Of a DNA stretch of 47,258 nt, positions 1 through 8,572 are shown one piece after another. Each line of letters begins with the position of its first letter. Position 1 is the first letter of the stretch. The translations under genes were made by a program, and so were the position numbers. A model generated the notes under the pieces. It did not search any database. It had not been told where the DNA came from and saw only the letters and a list, made by a program, of their open reading frames with translations. Source of the DNA: Streptomyces mexicanus (GTDB taxonomy: Bacteria; Actinomycetota; Actinomycetes; Streptomycetales; Streptomycetaceae); assembly GCF_902506575.1 (NCBI RefSeq), contig NZ_LR732544.1, positions 4,259,568 to 4,306,825 on the forward strand, written 5' to 3'.

Positions 1-112
1 GAGCGCGGGACGTGCCGGCCGCGGGCGCACCTCGCCCACCACATGGGTCCGCCGCTCGTCGGCCGAGCGCAGCGCGAAGCGGCCGGTGCTGCTGCGGGTC
101 GGTGCCGGTCAT
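1..112 (-). CDS. Partial unknown gene cut by window edge, frame uncertain
   Basis: An ATG at 112 follows the stop of the upstream 76-residue gene by five bases and has a GTGAGG-like ribosome site, so a new gene plausibly begins here and leaves the window on the left. The frame opened by this ATG has mediocre third-position GC. A neighbouring frame, which reads STGRFALRSADERR and VVGEVRPRPARPAL, has the strong G/C third-position bias expected of Streptomyces genes but has no start codon before tandem GTG codons near 45. Either the gene starts at one of those GTGs, or a one-base indel lies in the CAGCAGCAC stretch near 90. No family can be assigned from about 37 codons. Confidence 0.3.
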   Translation of the reverse strand, partial: MTGTDPQQHRPLRAALGRRAADPCGGRGAPAAGTSRA

Positions 113-117
113 GGTCC

Positions 118-348
118 TCACGCCCCCAGCAGGCTCTGCCCGCAGACGCGGACGGCCTGGTCGTTGACCGCGCCCAAGGCCGGGTGGGCGAGCCGGGCGG
201 TGGTCTCGGCGACGTCCACGGGCAGCCCCGGACCGACCGGGACGGACGCGGGGCCGAGGGCGGAGGTGCCCGCGGTCAGGTGGAGCACCGAGCCGTCCGG
301 CACGACCCGGTCGGGCGACCGGTGCCGGTGAAGCTGAGTCGACGTCAC
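118..348 (-). CDS. Small hypothetical protein, leaderless-type GTG start
   Basis: This encodes 76 residues from a GTG at 348 to a TGA at 118. Almost every third codon position is G or C, which marks it as real coding sequence. The frame stays open far upstream, so the start was chosen from codon bias and from the promoter: TACGCT ends seven bases before the GTG and there is no ribosome binding site, as expected for a leaderless mRNA. The protein begins VTSTQLHRHR and ends VRVCGQSLLGA. It has no membrane segment, signal peptide or motif that I recognise. It may form an operon with the partial gene at 1-112. The function is unknown. Confidence 0.6.
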   Translation of the reverse strand: MTSTQLHRHRSPDRVVPDGSVLHLTAGTSALGPASVPVGPGLPVDVAETTARLAHPALGAVNDQAVRVCGQSLLGA

Positions 349-384
349 CCATGTGAGCGTAGGCGATTCCCGCCTGCGCTCGAC
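349..384 (-). promoter_or_regulatory. Leaderless-type promoter of the 76-aa gene
   Basis: Read on the minus strand, a -35 element GTCGAG (379-384) and a -10 element TACGCT (356-361) are separated by 17 bases, the usual HrdB spacing. The -10 ends seven bases before the GTG start at 348, so transcription should begin at the start codon. No transcript data are available here. Confidence 0.5.
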
Positions 385-678
385 CGCCGGCGGGCGCGGC
401 GATCCCTCACACGCGTCCGTGAGCTTGGCGTCCGAACGCCGGCGTGCAGGGCCCGACTTCGAAACTCGCCGGCATGCGCACAGTCCCGGCTCCGGAGCAT
501 CGCGCGATCCGCCCCGAACCCGCACGGAGTGTCCACGTGCGCGCCGTACGATCCCGCTTGCAACCGGCGGTAACACTCCAAGGCCCGCACAGCCGCGCAC
601 CACCGGTGAACGAATCGATACGCACGGCGCGTACCCATGCAGCACAGCCGTACGCAGCTGCAGGCCCCAGGAGCTGCC
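349..678. other. Divergent intergenic region, 330 bp
   Basis: This stretch separates the leftward 76-aa gene from the rightward acyl-CoA synthetase. The open frames across it lack the third-position GC bias of the neighbours. Apart from the leaderless promoter at 356-384, I found no convincing hexamer pair for the rightward gene. Confidence 0.5.
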
Positions 679-2640
679 ATGCCCATCTCGTACTCGTCCT
701 CGTCGCCGTCCTCCGCCCCGGTGCCGCCCGCCCCGGAGGGCGACTACGACTACGACCCCGCCGCCGGACCCGCGCTCGTCGCCCCGCAGCCCCGGCGGCG
801 GGACGGCGCCGTGCGCGAGGCGTACGTGCCGCCGCTGGTGGCCCAGGTCACGCACGGCTCCCTGGCCGACCTGCCGTTCGAGAACGCCCAGGCGGACCCC
901 GGCCGTCCCGTCCTCAGCCGCCGCGGCGCGGACGGGCAGTGGACGCACGTGACGGCCGCCGAGTTCGCCGCGCAGGTCCTCGCCCTGGCCAAGGGGCTGA
1001 TCGCGGAGGGGCTGGTCCCCGGCGACCGGATCGCGGTCATGGCGCGCACGACCTACGAGTGGACGCTGCTCGACTTCGCCGCGTGGGCGGCGGGCCTGGT
1101 CAGCGTCCCCGTCTACCCCACCTCCTCCCTCTTCCAGACCCGCTGGATCCTCCAGGACTCCGGCGCGGTCGCCCTGGTCACCGAGACCACCGGCCAGGCG
1201 GCGGCCCTCGGCCCCGAACGCGAGCGACTGCTGGACCTGCGCCACCTGTGGGTCATGGACCAGGACCACCTGGACCGGCTGGCGGAGCGCGGCGCGCGCG
1301 TCCCGGACCAGGAGGTCGAGGTGCGCCGGGGCGTCCTGGGCCCCGACACCCTCGCCACGCTCGTCTACACCTCCGGCACCACCGGCCGCCCCAAGGGCTG
1401 CGCCCTGACCCACGGCAACTTCCTCGCCGAGGTCGACAACGCCGTCGAACTCCTCCACCCGGTGTTCAAGGGCAAGCCCGGCGAGGAACCGGCGACGCTG
1501 CTCTTCCTGCCGCTGTCGCACGTCTTCGGCCGGATGGTGGCCGTAGCCTGCGTCCGCGCCGGCGTGCGCCTCGGGCACGCGCCGAGCCTGAAGGCGGAGG
1601 ACCTGCTCGCCGATCTCGCGAGCTTCCGGCCGACCTTCCTGCTGGCCATCCCGTACATGCTGGAGAAGATCTACAACAACGCCCGGGCGACGGCCGAGCG
1701 CGGCGGCCGGGCCGCCTCCTTCGACCGCGCGGCCGGGGTGGCCCGCCGCTACGCCGAGGCCGTCGAGGCCCGCCGGCACGGCACGGGCCCCGGCCCCGGC
1801 AGCGCCCTGAAGGCGGCCCGCGCCGTGTTCGACCCGCTCGTCTACCGCCGCATCCGCGGCGCCCTCGGCGGCCGGCTGCGCCACGTCATCTGCGGCGGCT
1901 CGCCGCTGGGCCGGCGCCTGGCCGCCTTCTACACCGGGGCGGGCATCGCCGTCTACGAGGGCTACGGCCTGACGGAGACGACGGGCGCGGCGACCGTCAC
2001 GCCCCCGCACCGGCCCCGCCTGGGCACGGTCGGCTGGCCGCTGCCGGGCACCCGGGTGCGCATCGCCGCGGACGGCGAGGTGCTGCTCAGCGGCGGCCAG
2101 GTGTTCCGCGGGTACTGGGACCCCCACGCCGGCGGCGTCGCCCCGGCGACGTACGACGGCTGGTTCCCGACCGGCGACATCGGCCGCCTGGACGACGACG
2201 GCTATCTGACGATCACCGGCCGGAAGAAGGAGATCCTGATCACCGCGGGCGGCAAGAACGTGGCCCCGGCCCCGCTGGAGAACTGGCTGCGCTCCCACCC
2301 CCTGATCTCCCAGTGCATGGTGCTGGGCGACGGCCGCCCCTACGTCTCGGCGCTGATCACCCTGGATCCGGAGGGCCTCACCCACTGGCGCCGCATGAAC
2401 GGCAAGCATCCGGTGCCGCCCGAACTGCTGGTGGACGACCCGGAGCTGACGGCCGTGCTGCAGCGCGCGGTGGACGAGGCCAACAAGCTGGTCTCCCGCC
2501 CCGAGTCGATCCGCCGCTTCGCCGTCCTCCCCGTGGACTTCACCGAGGAGGCCGGGCACCTGACGCCGTCGATGAAGCTCCGGCGCGAGGTGATCCTGCG
2601 GGACTTCGCCCGGCAGGTGGAGGGGCTGTACGCGGACTGA
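679..2640 (+). CDS. Long-chain fatty acid-CoA ligase (FadD-like)
   Basis: This 653-residue AMP-forming acyl-CoA synthetase activates fatty acids with ATP and CoA for degradation or lipid assembly. Adenylation-family motifs are clear: the P-loop YTSGTTGRPKG near residues 229-240, EGYGLTETTG, GWFPTGDIG followed by the hinge GRKKEILITAGGKNVAP, and a C-terminal LTPSMKLRRE carrying the catalytic lysine. The length and the insertions match the FadD15-type group rather than acetyl-CoA synthetase. The start at 679 was chosen because AGGAG lies seven bases upstream; an in-frame ATG at 637 lacks such a site. The Ser- and Pro-rich first 40 residues look disordered. The gene is convergent with the methyltransferase, with only 29 bp between the stops. 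Substrate chain length cannot be read from the sequence. Confidence 0.9.
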   Translation: MPISYSSSSPSSAPVPPAPEGDYDYDPAAGPALVAPQPRRRDGAVREAYVPPLVAQVTHGSLADLPFENAQADPGRPVLSRRGADGQWTHVTAAEFAAQVLALAKGLIAEGLVPGDRIAVMARTTYEWTLLDFAAWAAGLVSVPVYPTSSLFQTRWILQDSGAVALVTETTGQAAALGPERERLLDLRHLWVMDQDHLDRLAERGARVPDQEVEVRRGVLGPDTLATLVYTSGTTGRPKGCALTHGNFLAEVDNAVELLHPVFKGKPGEEPATLLFLPLSHVFGRMVAVACVRAGVRLGHAPSLKAEDLLADLASFRPTFLLAIPYMLEKIYNNARATAERGGRAASFDRAAGVARRYAEAVEARRHGTGPGPGSALKAARAVFDPLVYRRIRGALGGRLRHVICGGSPLGRRLAAFYTGAGIAVYEGYGLTETTGAATVTPPHRPRLGTVGWPLPGTRVRIAADGEVLLSGGQVFRGYWDPHAGGVAPATYDGWFPTGDIGRLDDDGYLTITGRKKEILITAGGKNVAPAPLENWLRSHPLISQCMVLGDGRPYVSALITLDPEGLTHWRRMNGKHPVPPELLVDDPELTAVLQRAVDEANKLVSRPESIRRFAVLPVDFTEEAGHLTPSMKLRREVILRDFARQVEGLYAD

Positions 2641-2669
2641 GTCCGGGCCGGGGCCGGGGAGGCCGCGGC

Positions 2670-3387
2670 TCAGCCCGTGGCCGTGGCACCGCTCGCGGAG
2701 GGGACCGCGGGCTCGCTCGTGGCGGGCGGCTTGCGGGCGGTGAGGAAGGCCTGCGGAGCGGACTCGCCGAGTCTCGTCCGGCTCGCGTACCAGCCGGGCT
2801 TGCACGGTGAAGCCGGCCGCGGTCAGCAGCTCCTCGATCCGCTCGGGGCGGCGCCGCTGGAAGTCGAGGGTGACCGGGCGGCCGAAGGGCCGCTCCAGGC
2901 GGAGCGGGGCGTCACCGGCCTGGAAGGCCACCAGGAGCCGGCCGCCCGGCGCGAGGATCCGGTGGAACTCGGCGAACAGGTCCGGCAACCGGTCCCCGGG
3001 CGTGTGGATGGACGAGTACCAGGACAGGGCGCCGGCGAGCGCGCCGTCGGCGAGGTCCAGCTCCAGGATGGAGCCCTGCTCGAAGCGCAGGTGCGGGTTC
3101 TCCCGGCGGGCGACGGCGAGCATCGACGCGGACAGGTCCACGCCGAACACGGGCAGGCCGAGCCGGTCCAGCAGGGCGGTGACCCGCCCGGGGCCGCAGC
3201 CGAGGTCGGCCACCTCGCCGTCGAGCCCGTCCCCGGCGACGAGTTCGGCGAAGGCCGTGAGCACGGCCCGCTCCAGCGGCCGGGGCTTCAGGTCCCCCCG
3301 GAAGTGCTCGGCGTAGTCCTCGGCGATGGCGTCGTAGAAGGCGCGGGTGGTGCGCAGGAAGTCGGTGGCTTCGGCGGTGTCCGTCAT
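2670..3387 (-). pseudogene. Class I SAM methyltransferase with apparent 3' frameshift
   Basis: The protein begins MTDTAEATDFLRTTRAFYD and has the SAM-binding motif VADLGCGPGR, an acidic GVDLSASM strand and the LAPGGRLLVAF loop of small-molecule methyltransferases. The starting frame stays open past 2670 but loses codon bias near 2770-2780, just after LVREPDE. The +1 frame then resumes with strong G/C third positions and reads RLGESAPQAFLTARKPP, a typical end for this family, stopping at 2670. A net indel near 2768-2780 therefore looks likely, either as a real mutation or as a sequencing error. If it is an error, the gene encodes an intact enzyme of about 239 residues. The substrate is unknown. 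The ATG at 3387 has only a weak GGGTG ribosome site. Confidence 0.7.
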
Positions 3388-3486
3388 GGGCGCGCACCCT
3401 AGCGGCGGCCACTGACAATGCCGCCGGGCGCGCATCACCGCACGTAAGCGAAATGGCCGAAAGTGTTCGCCGGAAATTCACCGGAG

Positions 3487-3509
3487 GGACGCCGTGACCC
3501 ACGGCGTCC
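3487..3509 (-). terminator. Hairpin downstream of the cold-shock gene
   Basis: A perfect 10-bp stem, GGACGCCGTG with CACGGCGTCC, has a three-base loop. It is the second of two hairpins after the leftward cold-shock gene and stands 100 bp before the methyltransferase start. Confidence 0.5.
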
Positions 3510-3526
3510 TCGCCCGTACAAAGGGC

Positions 3527-3559
3527 AGGAGCCCCGTCGCCGGTCGGCTCGGGGCTCCT
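3527..3559 (-). terminator. Terminator hairpin of the cold-shock gene
   Basis: AGGAGCCCCG (3527-3536) pairs perfectly with CGGGGCTCCT (3550-3559) around a 13-base loop. It lies 40 bp beyond the stop of the leftward cold-shock gene and has no long T-run, as is usual in Streptomyces. Confidence 0.7.
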
Positions 3560-3598
3560 TGGGTACTGCACTCAGATCTGGTACTGCGCGAGGTTCGC

Positions 3599-3802
3599 TC
3601 AGACCGGGGTGACGTTCTCCGCCTGCGGGCCCTTCGGGCCCTGCGTCACGTCGAAGCTCACCTGCTGGTTCTCTTCGAGAGAGCGGAAACCGGTCGCGTT
3701 GATCGCGGAGTAGTGGACGAAGACATCGGGGCCTCCGCCTTCCTGGGCGATGAAGCCAAAGCCCTTTTCGGCGTTGAACCACTTCACGGTTCCGGTAGCC
3801 AT
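3599..3802 (-). CDS. Cold-shock protein, CspA family
   Basis: This 67-residue single cold-shock domain binds single-stranded RNA and DNA and acts as an RNA chaperone. It starts [10 protein letters not shown] and carries both RNA-binding motifs, RNP1 as KGFGFI (residues 13-18) and RNP2 as VFVHY (28-32). Length and sequence are typical of the abundant Streptomyces Csp proteins. The ATG at 3802 is preceded by AAGGAGGG, one of the strongest ribosome sites in the window. A promoter at 3963-3990 implies a leader of about 150 nt that contains a stable hairpin, so post-transcriptional control is plausible. Hairpins at 3527-3559 and 3487-3509 end the transcript. It is a single-gene unit between unrelated genes. 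Confidence 0.95.
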   Translation of the reverse strand: MATGTVKWFNAEKGFGFIAQEGGGPDVFVHYSAINATGFRSLEENQQVSFDVTQGPKGPQAENVTPV

Positions 3803-3895
3803 AAGCCCTCCTTGGGCCCAAAGGGTCGCCCTGCTCCAGAACCTGCAAATGTGGAAACGAAATCGCCGCACAACTGCATACGTCTGAAAACGACC

Positions 3896-3926
3896 AGAGC
3901 CCGCGGTCACATGCTCCGCAGGCTCT
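3896..3926 (-). promoter_or_regulatory. Hairpin in the cold-shock mRNA leader
   Basis: On the transcript strand AGAGCCTGCGG pairs with CCGCGGGCTCT over 11 positions, one of them a G-U pair, around a nine-base loop. It sits about 30 nt after the predicted transcription start and about 95 nt before the start codon. Long structured leaders are a known feature of csp mRNAs; the role of this one is inferred. Confidence 0.55.
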
Positions 3927-3962
3927 GTACTGCAAGGGAAACCAAAACTGCAACTTGCTGTG

Positions 3963-3990
3963 AGCGTAGCATGCGGGCCGCGGAATGCAA
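3963..3990 (-). promoter_or_regulatory. Promoter of the cold-shock gene
   Basis: Read on the minus strand, TTGCAT (3985-3990) and TACGCT (3963-3968) are separated by 16 bases and resemble an HrdB-type promoter. Transcription would start near 3955. Confidence 0.55.
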
Positions 3991-4151
3991 GAGGGATCAA
4001 GATCACGTCACCCGGATGTTTGAAGGCTCTGGGGAGAGGTTGACGCGGCGGAATCGGGAGAAGAAGGCTGACGAGGCGGCCGAGCGGGTGACAGGGGGGT
4101 GCGCGGGCGGCCGCGCGAGGGCCCGGAGGCGGGCGCGGGCGAGCCGGGGTC

Positions 4152-5012
<861 letters not shown>

Positions 5013-5075
5013 GGACGGGGCTCGACAACGCCACGCCCGCCTACGGGCCGCCGTAGGGGCCCGACCACGCCGCCC

Positions 5076-5099
5076 CCGCCCCCGGGCAGCCGGGGGCGG
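5076..5099 (+). terminator. Terminator hairpin after mqnA
   Basis: A perfect 10-bp G+C stem (5076-5085 with 5090-5099) closes a four-base loop, 64 bp after the mqnA stop. It is very stable and has no T-run. Confidence 0.7.
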
Positions 5100-5210
5100 C
5101 ACAGGAACACCGCGGCACCGCAGTGCCCTTGGCCGGACCCGGCCTGACGTCGGCTCGGCAGACGCCCTGGCGTAGGCTGGCCGGGTCCGTCCACAACCCT
5201 TACGAACCCA

Positions 5211-5230
5211 GCGAAATCCAGCGAAATCCA
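5211..5230 (+). repeat. Tandem decamer in the mqnC leader
   Basis: GCGAAATCCA occurs twice in direct succession immediately before the mqnC ribosome site, preceded by a partial copy, ACGAACCCA. The A-rich repeat may keep the translation start unstructured or be a protein site; neither can be decided here. Confidence 0.5.
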
Positions 5231-5245
5231 GTGAAGGGGACGCCG

Positions 5246-6445
5246 GTGACCGAGAAGGCCGACCTCCAGCCCGTTCTCGACCGTGCCGCCGCGGGCGGGC
5301 GGATCACCCCCGAGGAAGCCCTCGACCTGTACCGCCACGCCCCGCTGCACGCGCTGGGTGCCGCCGCCGACGCCGCGCGCCGCCTGAAGTACGCCGGCAC
5401 CGAGCACATCGCGACGTACATCATCGAGCGCAACATCAACTACACGAACGTGTGCGTCACGGCGTGCAAGTTCTGCGCCTTCTACGCGGCCCCCAAGGAC
5501 ACCGAGAAGGGCTGGAGCCGGGACCTGGACGACATCCTGCGGCGCTGCGCGGAGACCGTGGAGCTGGGCGGCACGCAGATCATGTTCCAGGGCGGCCACC
5601 ACCCGGACTACGGCGTGGAGTACTACGAGCGCGCCTTCCGCGCCATCAAGGAGGCGTTCCCGCAGCTGGTCATCCACTCGCTGGGCGCCTCCGAGGTCGA
5701 GCACATGGCCCGGATCTCCGGTGTGTCGGTGGAGGAGGCCATCACCCGCATCCACGAGGCCGGCCTGGACTCCTTCGCGGGCGCCGGCGCCGAACTCCTG
5801 CCCGAGCGGCCCCGCAAGGCCATCGCCCCGCTGAAGGAGTCCGGCGAGCGCTGGCTGGAGATCATGGAGACCGCGCACCGGCTGGGCGTGGAGTCCACCT
5901 CCACGATGCTGATGGGCACCGGCGAGACGAACGCCGAGCGGATCGAGCACCTGCGGATGATCCGGGACGTCCAGGACCGCACGGGCGGCTTCCGCGCGTT
6001 CATCCCGTACACCTACCAGCCGGAGAACAACCACCTCAAGGGCCGCACCCAGGCGACCCTCTTCGAGTACCTGCGGATGATCGCGATCGCCCGCCTCTTC
6101 CTGGACAACGTCATGCACATCCAGGGCTCCTGGCTGACCACCGGCAAGGACGTCGGCCAGCTGACCCTGCACTACGGCGCCGACGACCTCGGCTCGATCA
6201 TGCTGGAGGAGAACGTGGTCTCCTCCGCCGGCGCCAAGCACCGCTCCAACCGCATGGAGATCATCGACCTGATCCGCAAGGCGGGCCGGGTCCCGGCGCA
6301 GCGCTCCACGACGTACGAGCACCTCGTGGTGCACGACGACCCGGCGAACGACCCGGTCGACGACCGCGTGATGTCCCACATCTCCTCCACCGCCATCGAG
6401 GGCGGGACCGCGCACCCGGAACTGAAGCTGCTCGCTTCGAACTGA
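5246..6445 (+). CDS. mqnC: Cyclic dehypoxanthinyl futalosine synthase MqnC
   Basis: MqnC is a radical SAM enzyme that cyclises dehypoxanthinyl futalosine in the futalosine pathway to menaquinone. The 399-residue protein carries the [4Fe-4S]-binding CX3CX2C motif at C70, C74 and C77 in NVCVTACKFCAF, followed by a TIM-barrel rich in family signatures such as GGTQIMFQGGHHPDYG, STSTMLMGTGET and FIPYTYQPENN. The GTG at 5246 was chosen because AAGGGGA lies just upstream and the family N-terminus (TEKADLQPVLDRAAAGGRI) begins here; the frame opens earlier without coding character. The next gene follows after 11 bp and is probably co-transcribed. Together with mqnA it shows that this organism uses the futalosine route. 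Confidence 0.95.
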   Translation: MTEKADLQPVLDRAAAGGRITPEEALDLYRHAPLHALGAAADAARRLKYAGTEHIATYIIERNINYTNVCVTACKFCAFYAAPKDTEKGWSRDLDDILRRCAETVELGGTQIMFQGGHHPDYGVEYYERAFRAIKEAFPQLVIHSLGASEVEHMARISGVSVEEAITRIHEAGLDSFAGAGAELLPERPRKAIAPLKESGERWLEIMETAHRLGVESTSTMLMGTGETNAERIEHLRMIRDVQDRTGGFRAFIPYTYQPENNHLKGRTQATLFEYLRMIAIARLFLDNVMHIQGSWLTTGKDVGQLTLHYGADDLGSIMLEENVVSSAGAKHRSNRMEIIDLIRKAGRVPAQRSTTYEHLVVHDDPANDPVDDRVMSHISSTAIEGGTAHPELKLLASN

Positions 6446-6456
6446 AGGCCCGTCGC

Positions 6457-6903
6457 ATGCTGACGATCCACCTGGCGGACGAGGTCCGCCGCGCGTGGGA
6501 CGCCGCGCCGCTGGTGGAGGGCGCCGTCGCCGTGGAGGGCACCCGGATCGCGGCCGTGGGCACGCCCGCCGAACTGCGGGAGCGGTTCCCGGGGGCGCGG
6601 GAGCGGCGGTGGCCCGGGGTGCTCGGGCCCGCCCGGGTGCACGAGGGGCCGCTGCCCGCGGCACCCAGCCCGCGCGAGCGCGTCCACGCGGTGCTCAAGC
6701 TCGGCGCGGCGGCCGTCCTGGCTCCGTGCCTGGACACGCCCGAACTGCGGGCGGCTGCCCTGCGCAACGACGTCGCCGTGCTCCCGGCCGCCCGGCCCGC
6801 GGCCCTGGAGCCGGGCGGGCGCGCGGACCTCGCCGTGTTCGACGCGGACGGCGCCTGCCTCGCGACCGTGTGCGTGGGCCGCCTGGTCCACCGCCGCCGC
6901 TGA
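6457..6903 (+). CDS. Amidohydrolase-like protein lacking the catalytic barrel
   Basis: The 148-residue protein resembles an amidohydrolase (imidazolonepropionase-like) with its middle removed. The N-terminus, EGAVAVEGTRIAAVGTPAELRERFPGARERR, matches the start of the composite beta-domain. The C-terminus, LEPGGRADLAVFDADGACLATVCVGRLVHRR, matches its end. The roughly 300 residues that normally form the TIM barrel are missing, and VHEGPLP stands where the metal-binding HxH should be. It should therefore not be a working amidohydrolase. It starts 11 bp after mqnC, within reach of the same transcript, which hints at a link with futalosine metabolism, where full-length amidohydrolases act as aminofutalosine deaminases. 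Third-position GC is normal, so it is a maintained gene rather than fresh decay. Confidence 0.75.
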   Translation: MLTIHLADEVRRAWDAAPLVEGAVAVEGTRIAAVGTPAELRERFPGARERRWPGVLGPARVHEGPLPAAPSPRERVHAVLKLGAAAVLAPCLDTPELRAAALRNDVAVLPAARPAALEPGGRADLAVFDADGACLATVCVGRLVHRRR

Positions 6904-6937
6904 GCCGTCGCCGGGTCACCTCCGGGTCATGGGCGGC

Positions 6938-6955
6938 GCACTGTCAGCTCAGTGC
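6938..6955. terminator. Small hairpin between convergent genes
   Basis: GCACTG and CAGTGC pair around a six-base loop in the 56-bp gap between the rightward mqnC unit and the leftward GH18 gene. It is a weak candidate for a bidirectional terminator. Confidence 0.35.
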
Positions 6956-6959
6956 CGGC

Positions 6960-7997
6960 TCACTCCGCGAAGGCCGCGGCGAACGCCCCCGCGCTCTGGG
7001 ACACCCCGCTGCAGTCGGTGGCCGCGTCGTCCTGCGCCGACTCGCCCTTCCGGCACGGCCGGTCGCGGAAGGCCGACCACATCGACACCCAGGCGATCTT
7101 CTTCTCCTCGGCGAAGGCGCGCACCTGGGTGGCGTCGGAGAGCGTGAAGGTCTCCCCGGCGACGTCGTTGACGCCGATCATCGAGGTGAGCGCCATGCCC
7201 TGCCAGGTGGCCGCGTCCGACAGGCCGAAGACCTTCTTCAGCTGGGCGTGGGCGGCGTTCGCGGCGGTGATCGCGTAGGCGCCCATGTCGCCGGTGTACG
7301 ACTCGCCGTAGTTCATGGTCATCAGGTCGACCGTGGAGACCCGCACGTCGTAGGTGTTCGCGGACTCCAGCAGGGCCACGCCATCGTCGTCCAGCCCGGA
7401 GGGCATCACGGGCAGCGTGAAGGAGACCGTCAGGTCTGGGCGCTGTTGCTGCAGTTGCCGGATGGCCTGCGAGCGCAGGGCGACGGAGGCGGAGTCGGTC
7501 AGCTCGTCGCCCTCGATGTCGAAGTCCGCCTGCTCGGCGCCGGCCGCGTCCAGGGCCCGGCCGTACGCCTTCGCCAGCGCCGAGACGCTGCCGCAGGTCG
7601 CCGCCAGCTCCTTGCCGGAGGCGCCGCCGAAGGAGACGCGCACGGTGGCGCCGGACTTCTTCAACGCGTCGATCCGGTTTTTCACCGCCGAGTCGCCGAT
7701 GGCGTAGGTGCCGTTCCACTTCGGTGTGCACGTGCTGCCGTCGGAAATGACGAAAGCCAGGTTGTACGTCGTCGGGGAGCCCGCGGAATCGGTGTCGGAC
7801 GCCGTGGTGGCGCTGACGTAGGGCGCGTACGACGTACGCGACGCCTTCCCGGTGGCCTGCGGTGACGCCGCTCTCCCGGTGGCCGGCGGCGCGGCGTCCA
7901 AGGAGCCCGCCGAGCCGCCCGAGCCCGCCGAGCAGCCCGTGACCGTCAGGGCGAACAGGCAGGTCAGACCGGCCGTCTTCGTCAGCAGACTCCTCAT
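6960..7997 (-). CDS. Secreted GH18-like glycosidase lipoprotein
   Basis: The 345-residue protein has a lipoprotein signal peptide ending LTVTGC, so C22 is probably lipidated and the protein anchored outside the membrane. A Gly/Ser/Ala linker follows. From about residue 78 the sequence follows a GH18 barrel: YNLAFVISDG, VRVSFGGASG, then ADFDIEGDEL with the catalytic acid at E162, and later VDLMTMNYGES. GH18 enzymes cleave beta-1,4-linked N-acetylglucosamine polymers such as chitin or peptidoglycan-like glycans; the substrate here is unknown. It is transcribed away from the deacetylase/GT2/acyltransferase operon with 209 bp between them, suggesting that it trims or releases that polymer. The ATG at 7997 has only a weak ribosome site, but the signal peptide supports it. 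Confidence 0.85.
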   Translation of the reverse strand: MRSLLTKTAGLTCLFALTVTGCSAGSGGSAGSLDAAPPATGRAASPQATGKASRTSYAPYVSATTASDTDSAGSPTTYNLAFVISDGSTCTPKWNGTYAIGDSAVKNRIDALKKSGATVRVSFGGASGKELAATCGSVSALAKAYGRALDAAGAEQADFDIEGDELTDSASVALRSQAIRQLQQQRPDLTVSFTLPVMPSGLDDDGVALLESANTYDVRVSTVDLMTMNYGESYTGDMGAYAITAANAAHAQLKKVFGLSDAATWQGMALTSMIGVNDVAGETFTLSDATQVRAFAEEKKIAWVSMWSAFRDRPCRKGESAQDDAATDCSGVSQSAGAFAAAFAE

Positions 7998-8206
7998 GGC
8001 GCATGCACCCAGCTCTCGTGCTGTCCGTCGCGGCGCGAGGGCGGCCCCCGGCCGAAACAAACGGGATTTCGGGCTGGAAATGTCTCACACCGATCTGGGA
8101 GTTCGGGCCGCGAGAACGGTCCTGGTCGAATTTCATGGCAAAGAGACAGGTTTCCGTTCCTTTCATGGGCGGTTCACAAGGAACGCGGAGGTGAGGACAA
8201 AAAAGC

Positions 8207-8572
8207 GTGCCTAATGTGCGGGGAATGCAACACGAGCCTGCCAATTCCGTCATCGAGGCCGGCGCCGCGACGCGCGGGCGCCGCCGCCGGCGCGGCGCCG
8301 GTGCCACCGAGGGACCCGTGTTCGTCGACGCCTCCGGACGCCGGTCGAAGGTGCTGCGCCGGATCGGCCTCCTCGTCGGTGTCGCGTGTCTGGCGTACGC
8401 GGTCGTGCTCGGCGCGGCCTTCATGGGCTGGGGGACCTCGCTGAACCCGTCCTCGCTGCTGCCCTTCCGCAGCGACGCCAAGACCCCCGGCGGCCAGGTC
8501 GGCCAGGCCGGCCGGAACGGGGAGGGGCCCGGCGGCACCGGACCCCAGGACGGAGCCGAGCCGCGGCCATGA
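8207..8572 (+). CDS. Small single-pass membrane protein of polysaccharide operon
   Basis: The 121-residue protein has an Arg-rich cytoplasmic N-terminus (TRGRRRRRG), one clear membrane segment around residues 53-74 (IGLLVGVACLAYAVVLGAAFMGW), and a Gly/Pro-rich tail. I recognise no domain. Its stop overlaps the start of the deacetylase/GT2 gene as ATGA, so the two are translationally coupled. By position and type it could play the part of IcaD or PgaD, small membrane partners of PNAG synthases, although those usually have two membrane segments and no sequence match is visible. The GTG at 8207 follows GGAGGTGAGG; an ATG at 8225 is an alternative with poor spacing. Confidence 0.75.
   Translation: MPNVRGMQHEPANSVIEAGAATRGRRRRRGAGATEGPVFVDASGRRSKVLRRIGLLVGVACLAYAVVLGAAFMGWGTSLNPSSLLPFRSDAKTPGGQVGQAGRNGEGPGGTGPQDGAEPRP

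Noticed and set aside
118..3438. A 1106-codon minus-strand frame spanning the methyltransferase, fadD and the 76-aa gene
   Set aside because: Only its two ends have coding character; the middle lies opposite the clearly coding acyl-CoA synthetase. Long antisense frames are expected at this GC content.
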